NCBI RefSeq assembly: GCF_963662255.1
Contig: NC_085071.1
Coordinates: 1,215,201 to 1,279,200, forward strand
Reading direction: 5' to 3'
DNA: 64,000 bases
Origin: Cinclus cinclus
Lineage: Eukaryota > Chordata > Aves > Passeriformes > Cinclidae
Below the pieces are notes generated by a model that saw only the letters and a list, made by a program, of their open reading frames with translations, was not told the origin of the DNA and ran no database searches. Of this stretch, positions 23,261 to 34,248 are shown one piece after another; the stretch's first letter is position 1; each line of letters begins with the position of its first letter. The translations under genes were made by a program, and so were the position numbers.

Positions 23261-25644
23261 GAGACCAGGCAGAAGGCCCCCTAGAAGGCAGTTCCTTGCA
23301 GGACTCTCTCTCTGGGAGGGTTGGTGGCTTCCTGGGTCTGGAGCACTGGATCTCCACGGACCCCTTAGCAGCCCACACACCCTGTGGTAAATACAATCTG
23401 CTCATTCCAAAGCAGAGTTAGAAAAGAATGAACACAGTCTCTATGGACAGAAGGGGATGTACAGCTGGGACAGATTCCCAAGTTATTGCATGGCCCCAAC
23501 TCTGCCTCATCCTGCTGAGGGAACACCCCCATCCCATGCACCCAGTGAGCAAAAATCCATTGGAATTTCTCCCTATCCCAGCCCAGCAGCCACCCCCACC
23601 TCTCCCCGGGGCTCCCACTGCTGTGGGAATTCAGCCCTGCACGTTCAGCCCCTGCTCGTGCCAGAGCCCATCCCAGCCCTCCCCAGGCCCCCTCCCCAGG
23701 CCTTCTGTCTCATGTGGCACCACCTGAGCACGGCTGACACAGAGCAATTTCCTGTCCAAGGGAAACTGCCTGCTCCTCCCCAGGATGATCCAGCAATTTT
23801 TGCCGGGGCTGAGGCCGCACAGTTCAGGTGTTTCCATCCTGAGTGAAGACAGAACTTTTGCTCTGTGGTGGAGAAGCAGAGTGTGGCAGGAGAGGCTCTG
23901 ATCACACAACACCTCTTCCCTGCAGAGGCTAGGCTTGTTTTTAATCAGTGTTTGCCCTCTTTTCTCTCCTTGCCTCAATCTGAGTTGCTCAAGGCAGAAG
24001 CTGAAGTCAATTTGCTGCCTGTGCAGAGCTTCCAGTGTTAGAGCTTCCCCAGAGGAAGGTCCTGGCAGGGGAGGAGAGAGGTGGAAGAGATCACCAGGAC
24101 CAGCCCCCCAAAGGGCCAGAGACTGCACAGAGAGCTGGGCTCATATCTGGGGGTGGAGGGCCCAGGGCCAGCTCTGCACAAAGGTTTGGGGACATTCTGA
24201 CAAAATCTGGGGCTGCACCAAAGCTCTTCCCTGAGAAATGGGAAACTGGGGAGCTGGGCCAGGGACTGAGCCAGCACTCACCAACCCAGGGCAGCTGCAA
24301 ACACAGGAGTGTCTGCAGCCTGAGAATCTGGTAATTTAAAATATCTCAGCCTGTGCGAGTTTCCGTTCCCATTCTCCCAGAACATCCCAGTTTTATTTTC
24401 AGGGAGTTCAGAGCCAGCAGACACTGGAGCAACAAAGTCAGAGGAACAGAGCCAGGCTGCCCCCGTGATGGATTTGGCCTCGAACACGGATCAGGTGCTC
24501 CAGCAGAGCATCGAGGGGTTGGGAGGAGGAGGAAGCAGTTCCTTAGCTGAATTCCAATTTCCAGCTTTACCCGCAGCCTTTCCCAGCTTTTCCCTTCCTT
24601 GCAAATCGCGCATAGCTCTGCTCCAGCAGCCAGCCCTGCTCCCCATGGCTCTGGATGTCCCTGCTGCCAGCCTGGCTCCCGGAGCTCCGAGCAGGCTGGA
24701 AGAGCTGCTGGATCCCGGGATGTGGTTTGAGAGATGCTGCAGTGCCATCTTCAGACGGGAGGGCAGCACCCGCGGCGGGGTGTGCTGGGCACAAACCGGA
24801 GCGGGGACAGAAACCGACCCCAAAGCCCAGCCAGATACAGGCACCACAAAACCATTCCCGGCTGGATTGGCTGGAGCTGGAAGGCCCAGCCTAAGGATGC
24901 AGCAGGGACCAGCAGAGCCCCATCTCCACACGGCCCCGGGAAGCTCCAGCCCTTCCCTCTCGCTGCAGCCCACAGACTGAAGGAACCAGCTTCATTAAAC
25001 AGCTAAAGGGCTTCATGGAAAGCAGATCCAGCCTCTCCCTCTGCTCTGTGGCTGGGTTTGCTGAGGTGGAAATCACAAAGTGTGTTTGAACAGCTCCCTG
25101 CTCCTGCTCCTGGCAAGCTGGATAACATTGTTTTATACTGATGGCTCCTTCTCCAGGCAGGGATAAAGGCAGGACAACGAGCTCTGTCTTTCCCTGCTTC
25201 CAGATCCTGCAGGCCCTGCCCACACAGCCCCACTTTCCATGGAACAGCCTCTCCTGATCCCAGCTCTGGAATTTCCTGCAGGCGTTAAGTGACCCACGAG
25301 GGCTGGCCTTACTGGGAGCACTGGGAGCCCATTTAATTCTGTGGCACATTAACAACAGCGCCATGGGCAAACACAGCCTGCAGCCCCCTCCGAGCATCAG
25401 TAGCCCGGGCTTGGTGCCCAGACAGCTTCAGACAGGGCCCCTCTGAAAATCAGCACCCTTGAGAAACCATTTTTCCAGCAGCACTGGCTATTTGGGCCAA
25501 TTTTTAGCAATTGTAGTAATTTTGGCCTCCTCCACACGTCACTGCTGCTGTGAGTCCCTGGAGCTCAGGGAACAGCAAAGCGTTAGAGGAGAAAAAGCAA
25601 ATGTCCCTCAGGATTTCAGTGGGTTGAAATCACTCCATGGCCTT
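23261..25644. other. Unannotated sequence with a CpG-richer patch
   Basis: No exon was recognised with confidence. About 24470-24800 has more CpG than its surroundings and an open plus-strand frame of 171 codons. The frame shows no domain and no convincing splice sites. Confidence 0.4.
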
Positions 25645-25847
25645 TTTACAGTGGCATGGAGGGACAGGAACAGCATCAAACTGACAGCGAGCAGGGTTAG
25701 ATTGGGTATTGCAGAGAAATCCTTCCCTGGGAGGGGGCAGGCCCTGGCACAGGTGCCCCTGCAGCTGTGGCTGCCCTGTATCCCTGGGACTGTCCAAGGC
25801 CGGGCTGGACACTGGGGCTTGGAGCAACCTGGGACAGTGCGAGGGGG
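25645..25847 (+). mobile_element. CR1 LINE 3' fragment, diverged
   Basis: Sense CR1 blocks: GGCATGGAGGGACAGGA, GAGAAATCCTTCCCTGG, CAGCTGTGGCTGCCCTG, GCTGGACACTGGGGCTTGGA. The 3' terminal block is missing beyond GGGACAGTGCGAGGGG. Confidence 0.8.
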
Positions 25848-27514
25848 TGAAATCAAACCTTCTCTGATACTAAAATCCATCCCATGTCTTCCCCCAAGCC
25901 TCCTCTCCCTCACAGCCTCCAAACAAACCCAGGTGCAACAAAACCTCTGGAGAAGGTGGATCTGGTGAGCTGAGGAAGGGAATCCTGCACTAGAGATGAA
26001 AACTGAGCCATGTTTCAGGAGCAGGGCCACAAAAGCCCAACCCTCCTGGGAAGGTACCCACACCCACCTTGGCTGGGAATTACAAAGCTTCATTTTAAAT
26101 GTGAGTTGGTGGAAGCAGGGGGATGAGCCTGGCAGGAGGGAGCTCTGCAGGGCTGTCAGCCATGTCTGCACACAAGGGGAGCTCTCAGAGCCCTGGCAGC
26201 ACCAGGTCCAGCCCTGCAGCCCAGCTTGTCCCCAAAGGTGTGACAGGAGGGTGCCGGGAGCCTGCCAGCCCTGCACAGGGCCCTGCTCAGAGCCAGGGGA
26301 CAGAACTGCCCCCTGCTCCCCAGGAACACCAGGGATTCCTGCTAAATCAGCCGTGAGAGCTGCTGTGGATGGAAGGAGGAAAACTCAGCACCCAGCACTG
26401 GCTCAGACCTGCACAGAGCCAGCCTCAGGAGCTGGAGAGCTCCGGGAACGTTCCTGGGTCAGCCACAATCAATTCCTGCCTCAGACGTGACCTCCCTGCT
26501 CCCACTGCCCAGAAAAACTCTAGCAGCTTCCAGGCAGGGTCGAGGCCAATTTGCTGAATTCCCAGCTTGGCAGGGAAGGGATAACACAGCAAAAACGGGA
26601 TCTGAGGGTTACACAGCTCTCAAAGTCCTTCCCTCCCTGTCCCTTGGGCCAGCTTAAAGCCTTGCTCATTCAGAAGCTCCTCGGCAATTAGCTCTTTTTA
26701 ATTAATACCACTCCACCCAGCGGAACCAATGCCTTGAAAACGGTTGGGAGAGAGGACAAAAGCAAAAAGGAAGAGAGCCAGGGTGAAATTTGTGCTCACC
26801 CACATGGAGGGCGGTGCTGAGAGCCCTGGGGGATTGGGGAGAGGGCTGTCCCCACAGCTGTGGGGGTGGCAGATGGAAAAGGGCATCTCCCTCCAGCTGC
26901 TCCCACTCCTCATCTGTGCCCCCACCATCCCCGAAAACCGCTGCAGACACATAGAGCTCCCTCCGTGCTCTGCCACAGAACTGCCCCAGCTCTGGGAGTG
27001 AAAGGAAGGAAGCAATGCCTGGTAGCAGCCTGAACAGCCAACTCTCCTTCCTGCCTCCATGGCAACTTTAAACAGCCTTAATTGCTTCTTATTTTAACAC
27101 TTGAGGAACGAAACCTCTGCGATCTTCTGCCACTTGATTATTAACACTCCCCAGAACAAAACCCAAATGCAACTGAGCGCTATTTTATGTGTGTTTATAT
27201 TTGCAGCTCGAATTTTCTGTGTAATCCCCGGTTGTGGATCTTTGCTGCTCCTCCAGTTATTCTCCAAAGGTTGTCAGAAATCCTGAGCATTTGCTTGCTC
27301 AGGGCTCTGCCCTCCCTGGGCTCTCTCCTCCTTGGTAAAGTGGAATAAAACATCCCTGGAGGCTGCCCAACGCCAGCAGTGAGATTCCTCTCTCCTGACA
27401 CAGCTTTTCCCCTGGAAATTCAGAATTGCTCGAAGCCCCACACACATCTCATGGACAGGGAGCAGCACAGCACGGAATGTGTCCACAGTTTCACCTTGCC
27501 CCTCATGGTGGGAT
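25848..27514. other. Unannotated sequence, no gene seen
   Basis: Single-copy-looking sequence without a recognisable exon, RNA gene or repeat. Confidence 0.4.
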
Positions 27515-27690
27515 CTTCCCTTCCCTTCCCTTCCCTTCCCTTCCCTTCCCTTCCCTTCCCTTCCCTTCCCTTCCCTTCCCTTCCCTTCCCTTCCCTTCCC
27601 TTCCCTTCCCTTCCCTTCCCTTCCCTTCCCTTCCCTTCCCTTCCCTTCCCTTCCCTTCCCTTCCCTTCCCTTCCCTTCCCTTCCCTTCCC
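27515..27690. repeat. Pure (CCCTT)n / (AAGGG)n pentanucleotide tract
   Basis: About 176 bp, close to 35 uninterrupted units. It has the same motif and strand as the tract at 8207-8345 but unrelated flanks. All overlapping ORFs are artefacts. Confidence 0.98.
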
Positions 27691-27887
27691 AATGGCCAAA
27701 CTGGTGGCCAGTCTGGGCTGGTCTGCACTGAACTAGTGGCACTGGTTTTGTCCTGTGGGGCAGACATCAGGGGGATAGAGGGGCTGAGTCCAGCTCATAG
27801 CTTCATCCAACACCTGATGGGGAGTAGAAAATCTTCTGGGACAGAGAAACAGCAGCACAGCTCAGCTGAACAGCCCATGGAGCCACC

Positions 27888-28135
27888 CAGAGGGTGAAAC
27901 TTGGGGCTGGAATTGGTCCAGGGTGACCTGGAGGATCCATGGTCTTACCCAGGGGGTGAAACTGGTCCAGGGTGACCTGGAGGGTCCATGGGGTCACACA
28001 GGGGCTGGAATTGGTCCAAGAGGACCTGAAGGGTCCATGGAGTCACTCAGGGGATAAAACTGGTCCCAGGTGACCTGAAAGAGTCCACAGGGTCACCCAG
28101 GGGCTGGAATTGGTCTAGGGTAACCTGAAGGTCAA
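27888..28135. repeat. 50 bp minisatellite, five degenerate units
   Basis: The motif TGGTCCAGGGTGACCTG recurs at about 27914, 27963, 28012, 28061 and 28111, a period of 49-50 bp. Units alternate between a GGGGCTGGAATTGG and a GGGTGAAACTGG start, hinting at a 100 bp two-unit structure. Confidence 0.9.
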
Positions 28136-28347
28136 ATTCCTTGCTGTGGCCCCTCTCTGCAGGGACCCCCAGGCTGGAGCAGCCCTGCCTCTCCTCCTTC
28201 CTATGGACAGCACTTCACTCCCAAGCCTGGGCAAGGCTCCTGCCTCCTCCCTGGGAGTGCAGAGCAGTGAAGCTGTGACCTCCCTGCTGCACAGTTCTCA
28301 CCTGCACAGATAACCATAAAAACACACAACATTTTACAATCTGTTCC

Positions 28348-28372
28348 GTATTCATTAGGCCATGCTGAATAC
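28348..28372. repeat. Short inverted repeat (7 bp arms)
   Basis: GTATTCA and TGAATAC flank an 11 bp loop. The significance is uncertain on its own, but it lies about 100 bp from the stronger hairpin at 28475. Confidence 0.5.
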
Positions 28373-28474
28373 TATAAAGCTGCCACTGGACCAGCCCCTC
28401 CTGGGCCCTCAGCTCATGCTGAAAAATGGAATTATGTTGCAGTGAGGCTTGTAAACAGTGCCAGGCTTGTTTAT

Positions 28475-28525
28475 TTTAAGTCCCACTACAAAATCCAATC
28501 AGATTAATTTTATGTGGGACTTAAA
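28475..28525. ncRNA. Candidate stem-loop, 12 bp perfect outer stem
   Basis: TTTAAGTCCCAC pairs exactly with GTGGGACTTAAA. Inside, AAAAT pairs with ATTTT after a small asymmetric bulge, leaving a loop of about 12 nt that contains CCAATCAG. The 51 nt element would fold stably as RNA or as a DNA cruciform. Its arms are somewhat short for a microRNA precursor. It could be an unknown structured RNA, a protein-binding palindrome or the remains of a small inverted-repeat transposon. Expression is not known. Confidence 0.35.
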
Positions 28526-30944
28526 CCGCTGCTGCTAATTTGAGGTAATGGGATGGACAGAGCTGCTCCCTGCTCCTGCAGGACAGGCACATTTTGGTCA
28601 TCTCTGCAGATGCTGACCTCAGTTTGAGGGCTGGGAGAGAACTTGGAATACCCAGAGCTCCCCATTCCTCAGGAGAAATCACATTTCTAACATTCTGGGC
28701 CTGTCCCAAGCCCCAGGGATTCCTTCCCTCTCCCCAGGAGCCTCTGCAGGTCCCTTTTCTCCAGGGAGGATGCTCTGGACACAGCAGGGTCCCCCAGCAG
28801 AGAATGCTGATCCATGGGCTCCTTCCCAGGCATTTCCTGCTGCTTTGGTGGGACAGCTTTGCTCTGATTCCAGCCCAGTGTTTCTGCACTCCCAGGATTC
28901 CCAGCCCTGCCCTTCCCTCTTAGCTCAGCCCCAGTCTGAGATTACCAACAGCAAAGCCAAGGTGGGCACTGAGTACAGAAGTGGATGTAAAGTCCTCCTT
29001 AGGCACAAGACCTTTTCTTTTTTAAAAAAGGTGACAAGGGGGAAAAGGAATATTAAGTGAATTTATCCAGAAGTTGTTCAATCCCTTAATCCCAGGAGGT
29101 CAGAGCCATCCCACCTGGACAATCAGCTGGATTTCACTCTCTCCTTGGTGGGCTGCTGCTTCCAAGAAAATCTCATTTCAAGACACAAAGAGCCAGGTCA
29201 GGGAAGCCACAGCTCCTAATTCTGGGAAATGAAGTGGGATGGGGTAAATTTGAGGCAATCCTGGCTAGGAGCATTTGGGGGTGGGCACTGGGTTGTGCCT
29301 GTCCTAAGGGGGGCTGAGGCATGGCTGCTCCACAAAACAGAAAATCCTTCTCTCCCTCCACCTCTCAGGGGCCAAACCTGCCCCAGCTTTCCTGTGTTGG
29401 TGTCAGTAAGCAGAATTTACAGACCCTCGTTCTGCACATCTTGTCACTATGTGACAGATTCCCAAAGGGCAGCGTTCCCAGAGTTTCTGACATAATTCCT
29501 GTGCCTTGTGTGCCTCCCTCCCCATCAGACCCCAGCGATGCCAGATCTGACTGGGGAGATGGAAGATGCTCCCTTGCAGCAGGTGGATTTCTCCCTCTAC
29601 CTTCCCGAATTATCCTTCCAAATCAGATGCTCCTTCCCATTCCAAACTCCAGGAGCTTTTTGTGTCTCTAGGTGCTGGAAAGAAGATGAAAAATCTCTCT
29701 GGCAGCCTCAGCTGCAGAGCCAAGGGGGACAGGCTGATGGCACCACTCTGAGGATCCCTGGATCCACATCCAGCTTCCATGGAGCAGGCAGCAGCCACAG
29801 ATCCTGCTGGAAGCATTGCCCAGAGGGAGCTGCACATCCCAGAACACCAGAATTCACATTTAATGGCTCTGTCCTGGCACAGGAAGGGAGCTGGGCAGGA
29901 AGGGCTCCCCCACCAGCAGGACATGAAGCCACAACATCCTCAGGAGCAAAGGAACCTAATTTGTGTCTATTTTCAAGCCAAATTACAGCCAAGTGGAGGG
30001 AGAAGTAAAAGGACAATTTGATGGAGCAGCTGGGAAACATCCACTAAGGATGAATCCATCAGAACTGGAGGCACTGGGTGCTGGGAGTCCTAGGCCAGGG
30101 AAAAGGCTCCTTTCCCAGAGCTACTCCCTTGCTCCATCCCTGGCTGGGTGCTTAAAGGGAAGAACAGCTCCAGCCCAGGAGACTCCCAGGGAGGCAGCAC
30201 CAAACCCTGGGGGAAGGAGCAGCTGCTCAGGGGGAAGAAAGAGGAGTCGAGGCTTTAGGGAGAAATTTTCCACTAGGCAGATTTTGGGCTTCTCTCCCTT
30301 CACATATAACCTTTGTCCTCAGATGAGATGTCCTAACAAGGGCATTGCTGCATAAATAATCAACCCCTCCTGAGAGGGGACAGAAGGCAAGAGAGAATCA
30401 GCTGTGTCTGACAGATTTGCCTGTGAGAGTGGAAAGAGGAGGAAAAGTTCTGGAGCAGGCCTTGGATCACACCAGGCTGCTGGGTCAGAACAGACAGAAG
30501 AATCTTTGCAGCCTGGGGAGCTTTAGCAGCAAGCCAGGAAAAGCTCCCATCCCTGGACTCTGCTTTTATATCTATTTTTCCCTCCCCTCCCCAAAAAGCA
30601 GCTCAGGTGCAGCTTCTTGGAGTTCCCATCCCTGGGAATTGCTGCCATCCACGACTTCCTTGGATCTCCCCCCTTCCAGGGAGTTATTCTCCTCCAGCTT
30701 TGAGCAAACACAACTGAGGAGGGACAGAACCCACGGAGCATTTGCAGGTTCTGTGGGAAAGAACCCACTGCTCTTTATCCTGGAACTGCAGCTTCCTCAG
30801 GGGTCAGGAGCAGCTTTTCCTTATCCCACACAGCCTCACATCCTCCAAATGCACATATTGTAAACTCCAACAGGCTGGGGATGTTTTGGGAGCTGTAATT
30901 TTGTTGGGAAATTGCAGCCTCTGTTTTGCTGCTGTTTTGGGAGC

Positions 30945-31096
30945 TGTAATGCAGAAATTGTGGCTGCCCCTGGAGCCCTGGGAGCGTCCCAGGCCAGGCT
31001 GGACGGGGCTTGGAGCTCCTTGGGACAGTGGAAAGTGTCCCTGCCATGGCAGAGAGATTTAAATCCCCTTCCCACCCAAATCATTCCATAACTCCA
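30945..31096 (+). mobile_element. CR1 LINE 3' tail, short
   Basis: Sense CR1: TTGTGGCTGCCCCTGGAGCC, CCAGGCTGGACGGGGCTTGG, GTGTCCCTGCCATGGCAGAG, and the 3' end CCACCCAAATCATTCCATAA. About 150 bp, 5'-truncated. Confidence 0.85.
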
Positions 31097-31249
31097 TGAA
31101 AAGTCTCCCTCAGTCAGCTGCAGTTACCACCCACTGTGGGCTGATCCCAACTTTTTGGTGCAATGGAATGAATTCAGTAGGATGCAGCCATATGGATTAG
31201 ATGGGAAGTTCTAGGGAAAACAGAAGCCCATGAAAGGATTATGAAGAGA

Positions 31250-31302
31250 TTAAAAAAAAAAAAAAACAAAAAAACCAAAAAAACCCAAAAAACCCCAAAC
31301 TT
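31250..31302. repeat. A-rich low-complexity tract
   Basis: A runs with C interruptions, ending in CCCAAAAAACCCCAAAC. Confidence 0.88.
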
Positions 31303-32204
31303 TCTCAGCCCTTTCAGAACATGAAAATAGGAATTGCATCTTTTAGGCAGCTCAAAAGCCCAGTTTGGGGTTGTGTCTCTGTGTTCACAAACCCTGGATT
31401 TGCTTCTTGCAATCAAGAAAGGAGCTTAGAATCAAACACTTCAAAAAATTGAGCTCTCCTGCTTTTAGGGATTTCCAGCACTTTCATATGGATATGGATG
31501 CACACAGAGCTTTCCTCTGCATTGGCCACAAACATTAATGCTTCATTTGGTTTTAATGAGCAACTTGAAACTCCAAAAATCAAGAAAAGGCCCTAGAGCA
31601 ATTGAAAATAAAACTTGACAGCAGCACAAAACCAACCAGGCTTTCTCCAGCCTCTCCCATCCAACCTGTAGAAAATCTTTGCCTGCATCAGCATCCCAGA
31701 TGAGGGAAGCAGCCACAAATGATGGACAGCCAGGCTTTTAAGCACCTTAAAAATTTAAATGAGTTCCAGGTGTAAATTCAAAGTGGTTCCTCCAACTGCA
31801 TTAAGTCCTCTCACAGGCACTTTCCATGCAGAATGAGAACAGCAGTGATTTGATTTTGTTTATCTGCTGCCGAGTGTGGAGATCCAGAGACTTGGAGCCC
31901 TTGCTGGGAGCCTCCTCTGGCATTTGGTGCATTCCCAGGTGATCCCAAAGCCAGGGTCAGGCTGTGGTCATGGACTTGCCTTGGGTGCTAAAGGGTGGAG
32001 GATGCTGCACCTGAGAGCAGCACGCAAAGAAACCCCTCTGAGGTCCTGGGAGCTGCTCCCTTATCCAACCTTGCCCTTGGAATGGGCTCTGAGCCACAGC
32101 CAGTAGCAAATCCCATCGATGCTGACCCAAATCCCTCATTCCGGGGCACTTCTCTGCTGCTCCCTCTCCTCCCAGCTGCCAAAACCTCATCAGAACAGAG
32201 GGAA
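31303..32204. other. Unannotated sequence, no gene seen
   Basis: No repeat, exon or RNA gene was recognised. Confidence 0.4.
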
Positions 32205-32312
32205 ACCTTTAAAGGTCACCTTCCACCAATCCAGGTTGTTCCAAGCCCTGGCCAACCTGGCCCTGGGCACTCCCAGGCATGGAGCAGCCACCAACCTTCC
32301 TGTGCTCTGCTC
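32205..32312 (-). mobile_element. CR1 LINE 3' fragment
   Basis: Antisense CR1 blocks: AAGGTCACCTTCCACCAATC, GGTTGTTCCAAGCCCTGGCC, AACCTGGCCCTGGGCACTCC. It faces the sense copy at 32404-32546 about 90 bp away, forming an inverted pair. Confidence 0.8.
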
Positions 32313-32403
32313 CCTGTTCTGCGCCTCCAGCACAGACCTCCCCCAAAATCCACAATTTGTGGTGAAACTGCCCAGGAATCCCTGTGAGGAAAAAAATGGA
32401 ACA

Positions 32404-32546
32404 GGAGAGCTAGGGCTGCTCCATCCCTGGCAGTGCCCAAGGCCAGGCTGGATGGGACTTACAGCAGCCTGGGACAGTGGGAGGTGGAACCACTGCAGGG
32501 GTGGGATGAGATGATCCTTAATGCTCCCTCCAAACCATTCCTTGGA
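32404..32546 (+). mobile_element. CR1 LINE 3' tail
   Basis: Sense CR1: CCATCCCTGGCAGTGCCCAA, GGCCAGGCTGG, AGCCTGGGACAGTGGGAGGT, and the 3' end CTCCAAACCATTCCTTGG. Confidence 0.85.
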
Positions 32547-34154
32547 TTTTAAGAGGGAAAATCCAAACCCTGTGGGGCAGGAGCTGTCTGGAAGCTGCAT
32601 TTGGGCAGCAAAGGGGGTTCAGAGCAGGCCCAGCAGCTGCTGAGATCACTCAGCAAAAGCATCACTCTCCACTCCTTCCTAAATTATTTTCTTTTTTAAT
32701 TCCACTTGCTACAGCAAAGCACTGCAAAGCTGTATTTAAATTACAACAATCCTCCAGCCTGCAGAGAAAACACACAGAGCCATCCATTTCCATGAGCAAA
32801 CGGGGCAGGAAATCCAAGCAAGATTTATACAGTTATTCCTCTGTAATTATCCAGAAGAGAGAGAAGGCCCAGGGGTCAGCAGTATCTCATTCATTATCAC
32901 ACCCCAGCAGCTTCTTGGGCTTTAATTTTGGTTTATTTTTTTGTAATCCCCTGCCTAAATCCAGATGAAGGGTGATGTGCTGGGAAAACAAAGCTCTCTG
33001 TTGATAATGGGGTGAAATAAAGCTTCCCCCACACCCAGGGCCCAGATGTGGCTGTCACCTGCTGCAGGGTGACCAGGCCATCATCTGATCTGAGGAAATC
33101 AAGAATAAAATGAAAAGTAATTCAAAGGGAAGAGGGAAAATAAGGAGCCCTTTGAGAGCCGATACTTTAATTTGCCTTTTGACTTAACAGCTCCATCCAT
33201 TCTTTTTTCAGCCCCTAAAAAGCTGTTGGTGCTGCTTGGGTTTATGGAGGAGAAGAATCCTGGGAACTCTGTGCTGGTGACACTAAATCCCTGGTGGCAC
33301 TTCACATGGCCACATCCCTCTGGCTCCAGAACAAAACTCTCCTACCCACAGGGAGACCCCAGAAATGGAGCAAAGTGGGGGAGAAGAGCTCCAGACCTGC
33401 CAAATCTGAGCTCTCCAGTCCCAGTCTGGTTGGGCTGCCCTAGTCCCAGCATCATCCCCGTAGTGGGACCTGCAGTCCCCATGCTGAGGGATCATCCTCC
33501 CCCTGCCCAGCACCTTTTGGGATTTCTCCCTTCCAGAGGGAGGGATTTTACTCCAGCACCTCCCCAGACCTGGCTGAGAAACCCTGGAGGGGCTCGAGGG
33601 GAATCACGGGGAGCAAAGGCAGCTCTGAGGCACAGAGGGACAATCCATGGGAGGGATCACCAGGAAAACACTCCTGAGGAGAGCTAGGGAGCAGCTGCAG
33701 CCATTAACCCTGGAAAAAAAAAAACATTTTCCACCTCCACAGAGCCACAGGTGCTGCAGCTGCTGGGGCAGGAGAAGCTCAATCCTCACCTCGAGGTGCC
33801 CAAGGTGGGGCACTTTGAGAACAAAAGGTGCTGACTGGGGAAGGATTTTTACCAAGGGCGTTTAAAGCTCATTAGAGGAACTAATGGGAGTTTTTAATTT
33901 AAGAACTGGGACTTCCTGGGGCACCCTCACACACTCAGACAGGGCTCAGATAAAAGAGGACCATAGGAACAGTTTTATGATCATGACGTCCTGCTTAATT
34001 AAAGATCCTCCTCTTCAATTACTGCAGCTTAATCTGGGTGTACAAGGCTCTAAGTGGCATCAGCTGAGGACACAGCCTGGAGCAGATTTAAGCACTGACA
34101 GTGATTTAGACCCTACTTGGCTTTTTCTGTCTTCCTTCCAAGGCAAGGAAGGGT
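32547..34154. other. Unannotated sequence, no gene seen
   Basis: No supported exon. A plus-strand frame of 171 codons starts at 33172 but lacks recognisable domains. A short A run lies at 33714-33724. Confidence 0.4.
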
Positions 34155-34180
34155 TATCTATCTATCTATCTATCTATCTA

Positions 34181-34219
<39 letters not shown>

Positions 34220-34248
34220 GTCTGTCTATCTATCTATCTATCTATCTA
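34155..34248. repeat. Compound (TATC)n(TGTC)n microsatellite
   Basis: Runs of TATC alternate with runs of TGTC over about 94 bp (TATC, TGTC, TATC, TGTC, TATC). It should be polymorphic in length. Confidence 0.98.

Larger units (their letters stand above)
28136..30944. other. Unannotated sequence with an AT-rich hairpin block
   Basis: The AT-rich block at about 28300-28545 contains the two hairpins annotated separately. The rest shows no exon, RNA gene or transposon that I can support. Confidence 0.4.

Noticed and set aside
24465..24980. 171-codon ORF in a CpG-richer patch
   Set aside because: GC-rich DNA favours long chance ORFs. The opposite strand is open over a similar length (160 codons) and no domain is visible.
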